From Bacillota bacterium (GTDB lineage Bacteria; Bacillota; Thermosediminibacteria; Thermosediminibacterales; Thermosediminibacteraceae): a stretch of 5,729 bases of DNA. Each line of letters starts with the position of its first letter. Positions within the stretch are counted from its first letter, which is position 1. The position numbers were made by a program, and so were the translations under genes. A model generated the notes under the pieces. It was not told where the DNA came from. It did no database searches and was given only the letters and a program-made list of their open reading frames with translations. Shown here in pieces: positions 1 to 5,729 of the stretch. The stretch lies in assembly GCA_003242255.1 (NCBI GenBank), contig QGUT01000107.1, positions 1 to 5,729 on the forward strand, read 5' to 3'.

Positions 1-1
1 T

Positions 2-133
2 GTACCCCGTGCCCATCAGCTTCTTGTTCTTCACCAGAACCGCCCCCACGTGCCGGCGCGGGCAGGTCGCCCGTTCGGCAACGGTGAAGGCAAGGTCCAT
101 GAAATACTCGTCCCAGCTTTTGCGCCGATGCAC
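2..133 (-). CDS. Deoxycytidylate (dCMP) deaminase, N-terminal part, cut by the window edge
   Basis: The 44 visible residues read MHRRKSWDEYFMDLAF, then TCPRRHVGAVLV and KKLMGTGY. This is the N-terminal signature of the dCMP/ComEB-type cytidine deaminase family: the SWDEYFM start, the TC-x-RR-x-VGA strand and the GTGYNG approach to the active site. The family deaminates dCMP to dUMP in the cytoplasm for dTMP synthesis, using zinc. The zinc-binding HAE and PCxxC motifs would lie beyond position 1, so catalysis cannot be checked. The GTG start at 133-131 is chosen because AGAGGAGGTGA (150-140) sits nine bases upstream; the in-frame ATG at 100-98 is too far from it. G+C is about 62% over the first 120 bases, clearly above the neighbouring operon, so this is probably resident chromosomal DNA. 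A tRNA adenosine deaminase is less likely given the SWDEYFM start. Confidence 0.85.
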   Translation of the reverse strand, partial: MHRRKSWDEYFMDLAFTVAERATCPRRHVGAVLVKNKKLMGTGY

Positions 134-211
134 TAACTGTCACCTCCTCTATTAAAGAAGGCGAAATAATATACAAGTAATTTCTAGACAAAACATGGTA
201 AATATTGTACA
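134..211 (-). other. AT-rich spacer between the operon and the deaminase gene
   Basis: This 78-base spacer separates the stop of the nuclease gene (TAA, 214-212) from the deaminase start. I see no stable GC-rich hairpin followed by a T run on the minus strand, so no intrinsic terminator can be called. TATATT (173-168) and TATTAT (171-166) could act as -10 elements. The only upstream matches are a poor TTTTGT (193-188) at 16 bases or TTGTCT (191-186) at 12 bases, so no promoter is claimed. The spacer is strikingly AT-rich beside the GC-rich deaminase and may contain the junction between the acquired island and resident DNA. Confidence 0.5.
140..150 (-). promoter_or_regulatory. Ribosome binding site of the dCMP deaminase
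   Basis: On the minus strand the bases read AGAGGAGGTGA, close to a full anti-16S match. The GGAGG core (147-143) is nine bases before the GTG start at 133. It decides the start, because GTG would otherwise be a weak choice. Confidence 0.85.
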
Positions 212-2062
212 TTAATTTTCAAGCCACGAACACAACAATTCCATGAGTTCCGTCTGGCCAACTATGTTGTCTTCTTCAGGATAAAGCTGGAGAAAATGAC
301 CACAATCTTGAAATTCTAGCCGCTTACGTTTGTTATCGCCTGGGTAAACGCAAATTACATAACGAATGGGATTGGGATTATCTCCATAATGAGAATTTTC
401 TCCATTGGCATACATGATTAAGCGGTAATCCAACATTTGTTGCATCGTATTAGTGCTTCCATGTTCGGAATAGATCCACGAAAACGGACGATATTTCACT
501 TCAATAACCACGCTAGAATCATATCTCCACATGGTCTCGGTCCAACGGTAGCAATCAATACGAATGTCTGGTTTTCTACTCTCCCTATAACTGTAAAAGT
601 ACCCCCCTTTCTCCAGAGCTCTGTTTCGACTGATTTCAATCGGTTCATTATAAACAACCGAAACTCTATACTTCCTTTCTTTCACAAACGTGACCTTCGT
701 TCCATCTAGTAACCCCTCTTCTGAAAAGGAACGCTCTAATTGTTCGGATAACGATTCCGATTCCAACATGCAGTCCATCTTCATTAAAACATCAATAACT
801 GTGAAGAATACGTAGTATTCGTAAAGAACCGGTGTTGGCTTTGCTGCTGGTACTCGGACGTGAGAGCCAACCCCTTCGTTCAACGCTTGTGCTTCTTTCC
901 AAATTCGATAGACCGTTCTATAACCCTGTTCGAGGCGACTTAATGGATGTTTAGGAAGTTTCTCTTGGATCTGGCTCCAAAACGGCGTCTGTAGTTTAGC
1001 ATACAACCTTTGAAAGCTGTTTCGCGCTCTTGCCTCGTTATTACGCCTCATTTGAAGTCGTTTACTCAAACTTTTATGATGATACTGCTTTGCTGACAGA
1101 ACCTTATGAACGCCTTCCAAATCTTCTTCCGCAATACCACGAATTGTTTTCCTTCTTTCCAATTCGGCTTTTAATTGTTGGATATCCGTTTCGCTCTCAG
1201 CAACTCTCACTTCCAATTCGCTTATAGCATGACGAAGGGAACTAACATAAGCACCAAGCTTGCGCAATAATTGGTTAAGATAGAACTTCATCAAACGATT
1301 TGGTTCTGAATCCAAATTGAGTACCATTCGGCGATTTAGATATCGACTACTTTGCGTTAGCATACCGCGCGGCGAACACGCCCAACGGAAACTGCGTCCG
1401 CTGAGGCGGCGCGGCTGTTTCTCTACTCGGTGTTTGGCTACAAGAGAAGAATCACTCATTCGTTCAATCCATTCTATAGCGGAAAATAACATAGATTCCT
1501 TGTTTTGGTACCACGAAAGAAAATCCCATACTCTGTGACTATTTTTATCGGATTGTATTCCTTCGGAACGCTTATAACGTAAAAAATCCAAGGTCAGGTC
1601 CGATACGTGCTGATTGATTACCTCGTGAATTCGTTGAAGCTGTGTTTTTGATACATTTTTCGGGATTATCTCGAACGCACCATAATAGACCTTCCCTTCG
1701 TAGACAACCTCATAGGAGTATACACCACAACACCATGGGTACTCCTTCTCATTATCACGACTGTACACCTCGGCCACTGGTTGTTCCATCGTTAACCGAA
1801 ACTCTAAATGTGTCTCCGATTTCTCCTCATCTAATTTGTCCAGCGTTTCCCATCGGACATCAACCACGACTCCTTCCTGCAAAGGTACCAATTCCAAGCG
1901 CACATTTAAAAACTCCGTAATCTCAATAATCGTATTGAACATGTTTCGCCTGTCTAAGGCCAAACGTTGAACACGCTTTTTTCGGTTGCCAACCCATACA
2001 ACTAGGTAAAAAGGAAGTGAATCCCCACCGATCACTTCAATTCCCTTAGTATGTTCCGTCAT
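212..2062 (-). CDS. McrC-like nuclease: DUF2357 region, coiled coil and PDDEXK_7 domain
   Basis: This 616-residue protein is the likely nuclease partner of the AAA+ protein upstream. Residues about 1-270 match the general plan of DUF2357, including a conserved-looking EPNRLMKFYLNQL helix at 253-265. Residues about 270-350 are heptad-like and charged and probably form a helical hairpin or coiled coil. Residues about 370-616 are a PDDEXK_7 (formerly DUF524) nuclease: an LYEYYVFF helix with E415, KPDIRIDC with D499, VVIEVKYRP with E521 and K523, then the helix QQMLDYRLIMY (541-551). The PD-(D/E)xK residues are intact, so cleavage activity is expected, probably on DNA. No signal peptide or membrane segment is seen. 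The ATG at 2062-2060 follows CAAAGGAG (2080-2073) by ten bases and overlaps the preceding gene by 17 bases, suggesting coupled translation. It is the last operon gene. Family assignment is firm; substrate is unknown. Confidence 0.87.
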   Translation of the reverse strand: MTEHTKGIEVIGGDSLPFYLVVWVGNRKKRVQRLALDRRNMFNTIIEITEFLNVRLELVPLQEGVVVDVRWETLDKLDEEKSETHLEFRLTMEQPVAEVYSRDNEKEYPWCCGVYSYEVVYEGKVYYGAFEIIPKNVSKTQLQRIHEVINQHVSDLTLDFLRYKRSEGIQSDKNSHRVWDFLSWYQNKESMLFSAIEWIERMSDSSLVAKHRVEKQPRRLSGRSFRWACSPRGMLTQSSRYLNRRMVLNLDSEPNRLMKFYLNQLLRKLGAYVSSLRHAISELEVRVAESETDIQQLKAELERRKTIRGIAEEDLEGVHKVLSAKQYHHKSLSKRLQMRRNNEARARNSFQRLYAKLQTPFWSQIQEKLPKHPLSRLEQGYRTVYRIWKEAQALNEGVGSHVRVPAAKPTPVLYEYYVFFTVIDVLMKMDCMLESESLSEQLERSFSEEGLLDGTKVTFVKERKYRVSVVYNEPIEISRNRALEKGGYFYSYRESRKPDIRIDCYRWTETMWRYDSSVVIEVKYRPFSWIYSEHGSTNTMQQMLDYRLIMYANGENSHYGDNPNPIRYVICVYPGDNKRKRLEFQDCGHFLQLYPEEDNIVGQTELMELLCSWLEN

Positions 2063-4079
2063 ACATGGCCAACTCCTTTGCTTTCGCCCTCAATAAAGAC
2101 AATGAGTGTTGAAAATCTGATACACATTGCGCATCAGGGCTTTGCAATAAAGTAGCAAGAATTCCTTCCTCAAAAGAGCCTTCGCGGTAAAAACCGATCA
2201 AGGTACGAAGACCTGTATCATAACCATGCAATTTGGAAAGAACACGCTGTTTGATCTGCAAATCAAACGCCTCACGTCGTGGAATTATGCATTCCCCTGA
2301 TGGCCCATATGGGATATTGGCTAGGTATCGGGAAATAGCTCGAGCAACACGGAACGAAATACCTTTGTTTGGATATACAGATTGGATGGCATCGTGGAGG
2401 CGGTCTAATAACGACAGTTCTTCCTCAGTGAAGATAGAAAGGCTACCCTCTTTTTCAATAACCCACGTATCACGAAATTCCTTCGTACTAACCGAGAATG
2501 GTTCTAATTGTTCCTTTTCCCCTTCTCCACATTGTTCCCAAGCAGTTTTAAAGGAAGGTTTTTCTAAAAACAACACATTGGCACGGTCAAGTAGCCGATC
2601 CGAAAAAGGCCTTGTCGTTTCATCAAAGTTGACCGTTCCCACAAACAAAATGTTATTGCCGATGGTGATTTTAGGATTATAACCATTTACACAATATCCA
2701 CTCGTGAACAATCGCAATTCCCTTCGCCCTTCTTCCAATTCAAGAAGGGAAATAAAGGGGCTAAACCAATGTTCAACTTGAGACAAGTTCATTTCATCAA
2801 AGATCACCATATACAGCTGATCAGGATTTTCTTCCGCTTTTTTCAACAATGTAACCAATCCTGTTTCGCTTTCGTGATAAACACCGGTAGTAGGATTTAA
2901 GTATCCCAATACATCATTAGGTTCATGGTAAGCTGGAGAAATGGGAACAACGATCAGGCTATCCCCAAACTTCAATCCCAGTGTTTCACCGTAGAGTTGG
3001 GCCAATTGCGACTTTCCCGTACCCGACATCCCACCGATGATCGTCAAAAAGTTTGTCTTTACACTAATATGGAAATTATATAAATCACGTTCATTATAAA
3101 CCAGTCCTTTTCGTCTTGCATTCTGCTTCAACAACTGTAGAAATATCGACTCGCGTTTCATTAAATCCCTTTTCGAAACAAGATTACTTCTCGCTTCATC
3201 CATCTCGACGTTGCTCAATAACGTCGCGTTGTTTTGGGATATCTGTATAGAAGTTTCATGAGAAGAACGTTGGGTAAACGTAACGACTTCTTTGCTTCGT
3301 TCTTCATCGAATCCTTTCCACAAAGGCTGTCCCTCTTCATCTAACTCGTCCCGCAATTCAGGCATGGATTTGATGTCGATAAAATACAGATTTTCCGTTC
3401 GTACCTTTACCATACTGAGAAATGATTCCGCTTTTTTGTAAATCACCTCTTTGGGATTTGCCGTATAATAGGTCGTCAACTGGTCAGATCGCCGTAATAC
3501 AATATTTTTGTACAAATACCCTTCACAGTAAATCAACTCAGGATCAGGAAATGCATTCGGGTACTGAGGAAAGGTAATTGGTTTGCCCGTCAATAAGCGT
3601 TCTTCAAAATCTTTCCGGTTTTGATCAAGCTTCAGTTCAGGTTCTGGTATAATGGCATATTCTTTACAAGGAGTAATGTTTTCAATTTTTTTAATCTCAG
3701 CCCATACAAATGAATCGTCAACTAGCCTCAAGGTAAATACGATCGTTTTGTTAGACAAACCCTTTCGTAAACTTTCCTTCCGGTCAAGGTAATGAAGCCG
3801 TTGAAAATCAGGAATCACCTGTGTAATTCGCAACAAATTAGGTAAATGCCGCGTGCTACATGGGAAAATCTTGTTTTGATAAGGGAAATATTCGGAAATG
3901 CTTTCTGGTATAGGGGACAAGCCTTTGAGGTAAAATAATAGCCCATCTCCATCCTGATGATCCCTAACTGGGCCCTCAAGTTTTGTTCCAACTAAATCAT
4001 CCTCTTCAACGAGACGTCCTACAAAAATAACACTTTCAAGTGTATTTTTCAACTCCAGATCCATTTCTCGTATCATCAT
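2046..4079 (-). CDS. McrB-like AAA+ NTPase with an unrecognised N-terminal region
   Basis: This 677-residue protein is the likely motor of a McrBC-type system. The AAA+ core is complete. Walker A is GMSGTGKS (350-357, K356). The McrB/dynein-type segment PNDVLGYLNP is at 387-396. Walker B is VIFDEMNLSQVEHW (425-438, D428 E429). Sensor 1 is GTVNFDETT (481-489, N484). RPFSDRLLDRA (490-500) carries likely arginine fingers R495 and R499. A sensor-2-like SFRVARAI is at 575-582. The usual McrB signature MNxxDR is VNFDET here, so GTP rather than ATP use cannot be assumed. Residues about 1-330 match no specificity domain I recognise; DUF3578 is not evident. Alternating hydrophobic stretches suggest a mostly beta fold at 12-235, and a helical linker occupies 290-325. 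The first of two tandem ATGs is chosen, nine bases after GGAGG (4093-4089). It starts 2 bases after the upstream stop and overlaps the nuclease gene by 17 bases. The AAA+ call is very firm; the recognised target is unknown. Confidence 0.9.
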   Translation of the reverse strand: MMIREMDLELKNTLESVIFVGRLVEEDDLVGTKLEGPVRDHQDGDGLLFYLKGLSPIPESISEYFPYQNKIFPCSTRHLPNLLRITQVIPDFQRLHYLDRKESLRKGLSNKTIVFTLRLVDDSFVWAEIKKIENITPCKEYAIIPEPELKLDQNRKDFEERLLTGKPITFPQYPNAFPDPELIYCEGYLYKNIVLRRSDQLTTYYTANPKEVIYKKAESFLSMVKVRTENLYFIDIKSMPELRDELDEEGQPLWKGFDEERSKEVVTFTQRSSHETSIQISQNNATLLSNVEMDEARSNLVSKRDLMKRESIFLQLLKQNARRKGLVYNERDLYNFHISVKTNFLTIIGGMSGTGKSQLAQLYGETLGLKFGDSLIVVPISPAYHEPNDVLGYLNPTTGVYHESETGLVTLLKKAEENPDQLYMVIFDEMNLSQVEHWFSPFISLLELEEGRRELRLFTSGYCVNGYNPKITIGNNILFVGTVNFDETTRPFSDRLLDRANVLFLEKPSFKTAWEQCGEGEKEQLEPFSVSTKEFRDTWVIEKEGSLSIFTEEELSLLDRLHDAIQSVYPNKGISFRVARAISRYLANIPYGPSGECIIPRREAFDLQIKQRVLSKLHGYDTGLRTLIGFYREGSFEEGILATLLQSPDAQCVSDFQHSLSLLRAKAKELAMYDGTY
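2073..2080 (-). promoter_or_regulatory. Ribosome binding site of the nuclease gene, inside the end of the AAA+ gene
   Basis: The minus strand reads CAAAGGAG ten bases before the ATG at 2062. It lies within the last codons of the AAA+ reading frame, so ribosomes finishing that gene pass over it. This supports the overlapping start and coupled synthesis of the NTPase and nuclease. Confidence 0.75.
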
Positions 4080-4081
4080 TT

Positions 4082-5410
4082 TTACATACCTCCCACAAAT
4101 GATATAATTTTTTTTATGACTTTCTTAGGATCTGATCCGACAAATCGATAACGAATTCCATGTCTCTGAAACCACATTTGCGCCTTTAGCAGACGTTCCG
4201 TTTCAAATCCGTCGATAACAACAAACACAATTTTATCGTTCATCACAACTGGATCAAGTCTGGACAACAGGTCGTCGGACGAGGTGAGAACCCAGTATTG
4301 TGATGGCGTTAGAAAAGCTTCATAAAGCTCGTTGTTCTGCAGTGTGATCAAGACTATGGGGTCTTCGGCCAGAAGAGATCGGGAGATGCAATCAGATTGT
4401 TGTTGCCTGGACGCCGCCAATTCTTCTACATGTTGTCGCAATTCGTTTTGCGCCAGTTGGAGATCGTGGTACGCCCGCTCCCATTGCTCGATTAACGCAC
4501 GATAATCGACCTCTTTTCGTTCCCATTCTTGCGCCTTTTCTTTCCACTGGTTGATAGCCTCCTTGTACTCCTCGATTGCCGTTTTACTCGCTTCTAGGGC
4601 CCGTGTTCTTTCTTCCAACTCTTCTCTCATCAATTTGTATTTCTCTTCGAATTCACGCTCAAGTTCATGAATTTTGTCTGAAACGGAGTTAAGTAAGTGA
4701 AGCGCATCATAAAGGCAAAGTTCGCAAAAAAGAGCTTTTCCCGGATCAGACCAAGTCTTCCATTGCGAAAAACGCTTGAGATATAGATAAAGAAAAACAC
4801 CCGGTTCCCATGAAATATCCGATAGCATTACAGATTGCAAATCATCCTCTACATCCCGCAAACGATCGTAAACCCCTTCCAACTTCTTTTTTAACATTAT
4901 CAGCAACTTATTTGAATCTACTCCCTGTAGAAGAAAAGATTTAATTATTTCCATTTTTTCTTGGGCGGAACTAGGTTCAGAGAATAATCCTTCTAACGGT
5001 TCGCACCCTTGTTGAACATTGGAAAGGATTACGTTGTGATAGGATGAGTAGATCTCGGGGTACAAATAGGCAAACAGCGCCACTTTCTCCGCACGTGAGA
5101 GTTGGGCATCCAATTTGATCGACCAACAAAACACCTTTGGTTCTTTTCCCTCATATTTAGCCGTCCATTTTCTTACCAAATTGGCTAACCATTTATCTGG
5201 TTTTTCTTTCCTAATTTTTTCTATCAATTTCGCGCGTAGCAGGGGTTTTGGAACACGAGAATAATTTTTTGTTGAAAAACCCGGAACAACAGGTTTAATC
5301 TGTTGGGCGAGTCGTACCATTTCTTCATCCGTAAACAATTGAAACAATGTGTCAATCAAAACGTGGTATGTAGATTTATTCAATGAGCGCAACACTCCTT
5401 TCGTATTCAT
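4082..5410 (-). CDS. Coiled-coil protein of unknown function, first gene of a McrBC-like operon
   Basis: I do not recognise this protein as a named family. Numbering is from the ATG (442 aa). Residues about 11-235 are mainly helical, with a basic patch at 48-81 (KNYSRVPKPLLRAKLIEKIR and following) that could bind nucleic acid or a partner. Residues about 242-338 are rich in Glu, Lys, Gln and Arg with heptad-like Leu, Ala and Trp spacing, a long coiled coil. Residues about 350-440 alternate hydrophobic strands and helices: PIVLITL (351-357), QYWVLTS (371-377), KIVFVVIDGF (393-402) and IRYRFVG (419-425). This suggests a compact Rossmann-like domain, loosely similar to DUF2325. No nuclease or NTPase motif or membrane segment is seen, and one CxxC (229-232) is unpaired. 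The true start may be TTG at 5383-5381 (433 aa), which has a good ribosome binding site; the ATG at 5410 has none. Its role as sensor, scaffold or regulator is inference from context. Confidence 0.8.
   Translation of the reverse strand: MNTKGVLRSLNKSTYHVLIDTLFQLFTDEEMVRLAQQIKPVVPGFSTKNYSRVPKPLLRAKLIEKIRKEKPDKWLANLVRKWTAKYEGKEPKVFCWSIKLDAQLSRAEKVALFAYLYPEIYSSYHNVILSNVQQGCEPLEGLFSEPSSAQEKMEIIKSFLLQGVDSNKLLIMLKKKLEGVYDRLRDVEDDLQSVMLSDISWEPGVFLYLYLKRFSQWKTWSDPGKALFCELCLYDALHLLNSVSDKIHELEREFEEKYKLMREELEERTRALEASKTAIEEYKEAINQWKEKAQEWERKEVDYRALIEQWERAYHDLQLAQNELRQHVEELAASRQQQSDCISRSLLAEDPIVLITLQNNELYEAFLTPSQYWVLTSSDDLLSRLDPVVMNDKIVFVVIDGFETERLLKAQMWFQRHGIRYRFVGSDPKKVIKKIISFVGGM
4089..4094 (-). promoter_or_regulatory. 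Ribosome binding site of the AAA+ gene, inside the last codons of the coiled-coil gene
   Basis: GGGAGG on the minus strand encodes part of the terminal Val-Gly-Gly-Met of the upstream protein and lies nine bases before the ATG at 4079. The stop codon TAA (4084-4082) falls between the two, a classic arrangement for translational coupling. A second ATG at 4076-4074 is also within reach. Confidence 0.8.
5393..5401 (-). promoter_or_regulatory. Ribosome binding site pointing to a TTG start for the coiled-coil gene
   Basis: The minus strand reads AAAGGAGTG, nine bases before an in-frame TTG at 5383-5381. The site lies inside the longest open frame, after its ATG at 5410. The bases just before that ATG (GTGCAATTCA) have no Shine-Dalgarno match. 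Translation therefore probably begins at TTG, giving a protein nine residues shorter. Confidence 0.65.
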
Positions 5411-5433
5411 TGAATTGCACTACGTTTTTCGTT

Positions 5434-5448
5434 AGTTTTACAAAAACT
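5434..5448. repeat. Small palindrome in the operon leader, possible operator
   Basis: AGTTTT-aca-AAAACT is a perfect inverted repeat with six-base arms and a three-base centre. It lies just downstream of the predicted transcription start, where a repressor could block the operon. The arms are AT-rich and simple, so chance occurrence is quite possible, and no repressor gene is visible in the window. Confidence 0.35.
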
Positions 5449-5458
5449 TTATATAAAC

Positions 5459-5488
5459 ATTATACCTATGCCAATTTTTCAGATGCAA
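5459..5488 (-). promoter_or_regulatory. Likely sigma-A type promoter of the three-gene operon
   Basis: On the minus strand a perfect -10 TATAAT (5464-5459) is preceded by TTGCAT (5488-5483) with an 18-base spacer. The -35 matches the consensus TTGACA only at the first three bases, so the promoter may be weak or activator-dependent. Transcription would start near 5452, giving a leader of about 70 bases to the TTG start or about 40 to the ATG. It is the only well-placed promoter I see for the operon. Confidence 0.6.
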
Positions 5489-5513
5489 CATCCCGCAATC
5501 GCTCAGCTAAAAT

Positions 5514-5561
5514 CTAACCGAAGGGAGACTGGATCACTCACATCGAAATCTTACCGAGGGG
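5514..5561 (+). repeat. Imperfect 12-base direct repeat before the transposase gene
   Basis: CTAACCGAAGGG (5514-5525) and CTTACCGAGGGG (5550-5561) match at 10 of 12 positions, with starts 36 bases apart. They could be transposase-binding subsites near the element end, or coincidental because the second copy includes the ribosome binding site. Confidence 0.35.
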
Positions 5562-5568
5562 GATGTGA
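5538..5568 (+). repeat. Hairpin over the transposase ribosome binding site
   Basis: TCACATC (5538-5544) and GATGTGA (5562-5568) are perfect seven-base inverted arms around a 17-base loop. The loop carries most of GAGGGGG (5556-5562), the putative ribosome binding site, directly before the GTG start at 5570. Such a structure could keep read-through transcripts from producing transposase, a common safeguard in insertion sequences. That role is inference. Confidence 0.45.
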
Positions 5569-5569
5569 C

Positions 5570-5729
5570 GTGACCATGTCTCTCCAAAGCCGTCGCGAAT
5601 ATCTTACGCAAATCCGGAAATGGTATGCCAAAGCCTCGTCCCGAAAAGAAAAGTCGCGCATTCTCGATGAAGTCACGCGCGTGCTGGGGTATCACCGCAA
5701 GTACGCTATCCAGGTTCTCAACGGCCCGG
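5570..5729 (+). CDS. Integrase-core (DDE) transposase, N-terminal part, cut by the window edge
   Basis: The 53 visible codons include MSLQSRREYLTQIRKWY and then SRKEKSRILDEVTRVLGYHRKYAIQVLNGP-type sequence split across residues 22-53. This is the N-terminal helix-turn-helix of a family of transposases with an rve/DDE integrase core, often annotated as IS481-like or ISNCY integrase catalytic-region proteins. The HTH binds the element ends; the catalytic DDE residues lie beyond the window. The GTG at 5570 is placed six to seven bases after GAGGGGG (5556-5562). The ATG at 5576 gives the more usual MSLQSRREYL start but is 13 bases away, so either is possible. It is divergent from the three-gene operon. 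G+C is about 53% over 5581-5700. Whether it is intact or a remnant cannot be seen. Exact IS family is uncertain. Confidence 0.8.
   Translation, partial: MTMSLQSRREYLTQIRKWYAKASSRKEKSRILDEVTRVLGYHRKYAIQVLNGP

Larger units (their letters stand above)
5500..5729 (+). mobile_element. Left part of an insertion sequence, boundary not resolved
   Basis: The transposase gene at the right edge implies an insertion sequence entering the window. Its left end must lie between the operon promoter and the transposase start, probably about 5490-5530 where the sequence changes from AT-rich to mixed. The exact terminal inverted repeat cannot be set because the other end is outside the window; the start given is approximate. 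Confidence 0.45.

Noticed and set aside
134..211. Intrinsic terminator after the nuclease gene
   Set aside because: No GC-rich stem followed by a T run on the minus strand; only short AT palindromes such as AATATT and TCTAGA are present.
437..1920. Four plus-strand open frames of 65-92 codons
   Set aside because: All are antisense to the DUF2357/PDDEXK_7 nuclease gene, whose motifs are intact. Their translations look like low-information shadow sequence.
2233..2682. 149-codon open frame on the plus strand
   Set aside because: It lies wholly antisense to the C-terminal AAA+ coding region with its Walker and sensor motifs, has no ribosome binding site worth noting and resembles no protein I know.
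4715..4726. CxxC pair in the coiled-coil protein as a possible zinc site
   Set aside because: There is only one CxxC (residues 229 and 232) with no second pair or nearby His, and it sits in a hydrophobic helix.
1..5729. CRISPR array, tRNA, rRNA or DNA methyltransferase gene
   Set aside because: No regularly spaced repeats, no cloverleaf-like sequence in the intergenic regions, and no SAM-binding or NPPY/PCQ-type motif in any of the reading frames examined.

Overview
The window looks like a defence-type gene island in a Gram-positive bacterium, most likely a Bacillota of the Bacillus/Alicyclobacillus kind. The evidence is strong AGGAGG-type ribosome binding sites, GTG and TTG starts, and a GC-rich ComEB-like dCMP deaminase at one end. 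Genus cannot be told from the sequence. The flanks are GC-rich (74 of the first 120 bases are G/C; 63 of 120 in 5581-5700). The three central genes look lower (22 of 60 in 4921-4980; 29 of 60 in 2701-2760), as expected for horizontally acquired DNA.

Layout. Positions 2-133 (minus) hold the first 44 codons of a dCMP deaminase. Positions 134-211 are an AT-rich spacer with no visible terminator. Positions 212-5410 are one tightly packed minus-strand operon of three genes. Transcription order is a 433-442 aa coiled-coil protein of unknown function, then a 677 aa McrB-like AAA+ NTPase, then a 616 aa McrC-like DUF2357/PDDEXK_7 nuclease. Genes 1 and 2 are 2 bases apart and genes 2 and 3 overlap by 17 bases. 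Each downstream gene has its ribosome binding site inside the end of the gene before it. Positions 5411-5569 are a divergent intergenic region with a likely operon promoter (perfect TATAAT), a small palindrome and a hairpin. From about 5570 (plus) the N-terminus of an integrase-core transposase begins and runs off the window.

How the genes may work together (inference). The AAA+ protein and the PD-(D/E)xK nuclease form a McrBC-type pair: an NTP-driven ring or translocase plus a nuclease that docks on it. The usual McrB specificity domain is not recognisable. It is replaced by a roughly 330-residue N-terminal region of unknown fold. The first gene adds a long coiled coil and a C-terminal alpha/beta domain and could be a sensor, scaffold or regulator. 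No DNA methyltransferase is visible, which fits a modification-dependent or otherwise non-self-modifying system. The three-gene combination is the most interesting part of the window. Whether it has been described cannot be settled without a search.
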